Positions 62,138 to 64,000 of a stretch of 64,000 nt of DNA are shown in pieces. Within the stretch, counting starts at the first letter, position 1. Each line of letters starts with the position of its first letter. The translations under genes and the position numbers were made by a program. Below the pieces are notes generated by a model. That model was not told the DNA's origin. It ran no database searches and worked only from the letters and a program-made list of their open reading frames with translations. The stretch is taken from the NCBI RefSeq assembly GCF_001435575.1, contig NZ_AZEA01000006.1:37072-101071 (forward strand), given 5' to 3'. This DNA is from Lentilactobacillus sunkii DSM 19904 (GTDB taxonomy: Bacteria > Bacillota > Bacilli > Lactobacillales > Lactobacillaceae).

Positions 62138-63820
62138 TTATGCGGCAACTGTGTAAGTTGCAGGTACGTTCAGATCATCATTTGAAGACGGATTGCTAGA
62201 GCTTGTTGCCGAGGCAAGGAAATCTTCAATATTTTTCATGTAATCTTGAACGGCGTTACTTGCTGAGGCATGACCGCCAACGTGACCGTCAAGAATCCAA
62301 AGCTTTTTATCTGATGAAGTACTCATGTTATACATTGTTTCTGTTTCAGTATCAGGGATGAAGGTATCATCTTCAGTTGAAATGAACAGTGTGGGCAGTT
62401 TTGAGTTCTTAACAGAAGTAATTCCGGAAACATCATCCAAGCTGAAGCCTTGAACCAACTTGTTAATCCCGTTCATAGCAGTCAGCAACTGGTCAAATGG
62501 TACTAATGGAATTGATCCATTAAGATTCCAGCCGATCTTGGACGTGATGCTGTTTAAGCTGTTTGCTGCACCAGAGTATAAATGATAAATCAGAGATGGA
62601 ATTGTGGAAAATCCACAATCGGCAATGGTTGCTTTAACAGAAGAAGGCAAATTGCCCTGAGCCGCATATTGCAGAGCTGTATTGGCGCCAAGTGATTGGC
62701 CATATAAAACGATTTGGCTGTCTTTGCCATTCACTTGATCAATCTTGTTGACCCAGTTAACCCAGTCTTGTTTATCTTTATTACCAAAGCTTAGCCATTC
62801 TCCATCACTGGAATTCTGACCACGAGTGTAAGGCATCAAAACATTGTAGCCCATATCATAGAACATCTTGGAAATCCGACCCATTCCTTCTGGTTCGGTG
62901 GTCCAGCCTTGGCCGTAGATGATGGTCTTTTTTGAGTCACCATTTTTAATGTAGGTGGCTCTGGCTGTTCCGGTTCCATCTGCGAATGGAACCTCCAAGG
63001 TTTCTTTTTGAACTCGGTTGTCGTACCAATCCTGAGCATCAGTATAGTAGGCTTTGACGTAATCCGGATTGTATTTTTGATCCAAATCGGCCCAGTTTTG
63101 ACTCACATCCCAACGATTAGGGGACAATAAAGTCCGAAAATGGGAAATGAATTGAGCGCCTTGTCTGCTGGCAACCAGTGGATAAATGATCGAAGCGGCA
63201 ATGCCACTTGTGATCCCCGTAAAGAAATTAATAAATGGGTTATCGCTAGATTGCTTGATGGCAGGGTCTGTCGAATCACCAATGCCGTCTACAGTGATTT
63301 CATCTTTATCAGAAGTTGATGTTGATGATGAGGCAGTGGTAGTGTCAGTATCAGTCTGAGTGGACTCGTCGGATGCATCTTGGCTTTCCGTTGGCTGCTC
63401 TGTCGAAGTGTCAGTTGAGTTATCTGTTGTTTCTGAAGCAACATCAGATTGATCGTCTGTCGACGAGCTTGTAGCCGTTGTGTCAGCGGATGAATTATCG
63501 GCAGTAACTGATGGTTCGTCAGTTGAATCATCACTTGCTGCAGTGGTTGGCTGCTGGTCAGCACTTGAATCAGCAACATTTGCATCAGTGTTTTCCACCG
63601 GTTGAGCCGATTGGGTTTCTGATGACTCGCTGGCAAGTGTCGGAACAGTTGATTCACTTGTGGATGAACTGTCCGTTGTTACAGTAACTGCAGAATCAGT
63701 TGCAGACTGCGATTGAGATGTATCTGCGTATGTAGAATTGCTCAGCAGCAGGAATCCCAAGGCAACACCCAAAGATGTCGCTAACTTCAGCATATGATGA
63801 TAGCGTTGTGAAGTATTCAT
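62138..63820 (-). CDS. Secreted alpha/beta hydrolase with Ser/Thr-rich stalk
   Basis: 560 residues. Signal peptide to about 32 (LLLSNSTYA-DTS). A low-complexity Ser/Thr/Asp/Glu stalk of about 155 residues, probably glycosylated, follows. The C-terminal 350 residues are an alpha/beta hydrolase: nucleophile elbow GQSLGA, preceding IIYGQGW (oxyanion region), acid in FISTEDDTFIP and histidine in DGHVGGHA. Similar to YqkD/FrsA-like extracellular esterases. No LPXTG or wall repeat, so probably released or loosely bound. Substrate unknown. Confidence 0.82.
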   Translation of the reverse strand: MNTSQRYHHMLKLATSLGVALGFLLLSNSTYADTSQSQSATDSAVTVTTDSSSTSESTVPTLASESSETQSAQPVENTDANVADSSADQQPTTAASDDSTDEPSVTADNSSADTTATSSSTDDQSDVASETTDNSTDTSTEQPTESQDASDESTQTDTDTTTASSSTSTSDKDEITVDGIGDSTDPAIKQSSDNPFINFFTGITSGIAASIIYPLVASRQGAQFISHFRTLLSPNRWDVSQNWADLDQKYNPDYVKAYYTDAQDWYDNRVQKETLEVPFADGTGTARATYIKNGDSKKTIIYGQGWTTEPEGMGRISKMFYDMGYNVLMPYTRGQNSSDGEWLSFGNKDKQDWVNWVNKIDQVNGKDSQIVLYGQSLGANTALQYAAQGNLPSSVKATIADCGFSTIPSLIYHLYSGAANSLNSITSKIGWNLNGSIPLVPFDQLLTAMNGINKLVQGFSLDDVSGITSVKNSKLPTLFISTEDDTFIPDTETETMYNMSTSSDKKLWILDGHVGGHASASNAVQDYMKNIEDFLASATSSSNPSSNDDLNVPATYTVAA

Positions 63821-63930
63821 GTTATATGTTTCTCCTTTCTTAATATTTTCAGAACCTTTATATTATATAATTCATCAACTTATATGTATATAGGCAATCA
63901 ATCGAAATTCATTTCATTTTGATGACAAAA

Positions 63931-63962
63931 AAAGAACCAGCGATCGAAATCGCTGGTTCTTT
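63931..63962 (-). terminator. Terminator of a gene beyond the right edge
   Basis: AAAGAACCAGCGAT and ATCGCTGGTTCTTT form a perfect 14-bp stem around CGAA. The minus strand continues TTTTTTTGTC, so it should end a leftward gene whose body lies outside the window. Confidence 0.7.
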
Positions 63963-64000
63963 CAAATTTTGGTTCTACAATATCTGTTGTTGGTAATAGA

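Noticed and set aside
63963..64000. Possible 3' end of a minus-strand gene at the right edge
   Set aside because: Only 38 bases; two of three minus frames reach a stop here, so no coding call can be supported.

Overview
The window is a chromosomal stretch of a low-GC Gram-positive bacterium, most likely a heterofermentative lactic acid bacterium of the former Lactobacillus genus (Lentilactobacillus-like). The reasons are the AGGAGG ribosome sites with frequent TTG/GTG starts, a T-box and a TPP riboswitch, CcpA cre boxes, an LPXTG adhesin and a MucBP surface protein, a pyruvate oxidase that reads like the L. plantarum enzyme, and DegV, ABC-F and LmrCD-type genes typical of lactobacilli. Species is inference. 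No rRNA, tRNA, complete insertion sequence or CRISPR array was seen.

Layout. 1-2 kb: end of a gluconate kinase and a divergent acetate kinase. 2-5.6 kb: a four-gene ABC exporter plus two-component system behind a perfect inverted repeat. 5.7-6.8 kb: an Abi/HEPN phage-defence gene with a terminator-like hairpin between promoter and ribosome site. 6.8-12.5 kb: an arabinose locus (galM, a 58-residue membrane protein, araR, araE, araA) with shared AraR-type operators and cre boxes. 12.5-18.2 kb: acetyltransferase, aldo/keto reductase, ZIP transporter, histidine phosphatase, ABC-F protein. 18.2-21.5 kb: a MucBP surface protein. 22-34.4 kb: gap, an MDR pump, two DegV proteins, exonuclease III, a YoeB/DinJ toxin-antitoxin pair, phosphoglucomutase with a divergent LacI regulator, and three related secreted proteins of unknown function.

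34.4-39.5 kb: pyruvate oxidase behind an 18-bp palindrome. Upstream of it is a TPP-riboswitch-controlled operon encoding an allantoinase-like amidohydrolase and an NCS1 permease. 39.5-42.2 kb: an SDR dehydrogenase, a GcvH-like lipoyl protein and a divergent lipoate ligase around a perfect palindrome. 42.4-50.7 kb: a 2774-residue LPXTG adhesin with nine isopeptide-type repeats. 50.9-52.2 kb: a T-box-controlled PanE-like reductase. 52.4-53.1 kb: a DinJ antitoxin with a YafQ toxin broken by an in-frame stop. 53.4-58.1 kb: a heterodimeric ABC exporter with a lipoprotein. 58.1-64 kb: AraC regulator and GPH/EIIA sugar symporter, nitroreductase, and a secreted alpha/beta hydrolase.

The strongest leads for new biology are the TPP-riboswitch/amidohydrolase/NCS1 operon, the Abi gene with its short structured leader, the three-member secreted family, and the GcvH-like/LplA pair.
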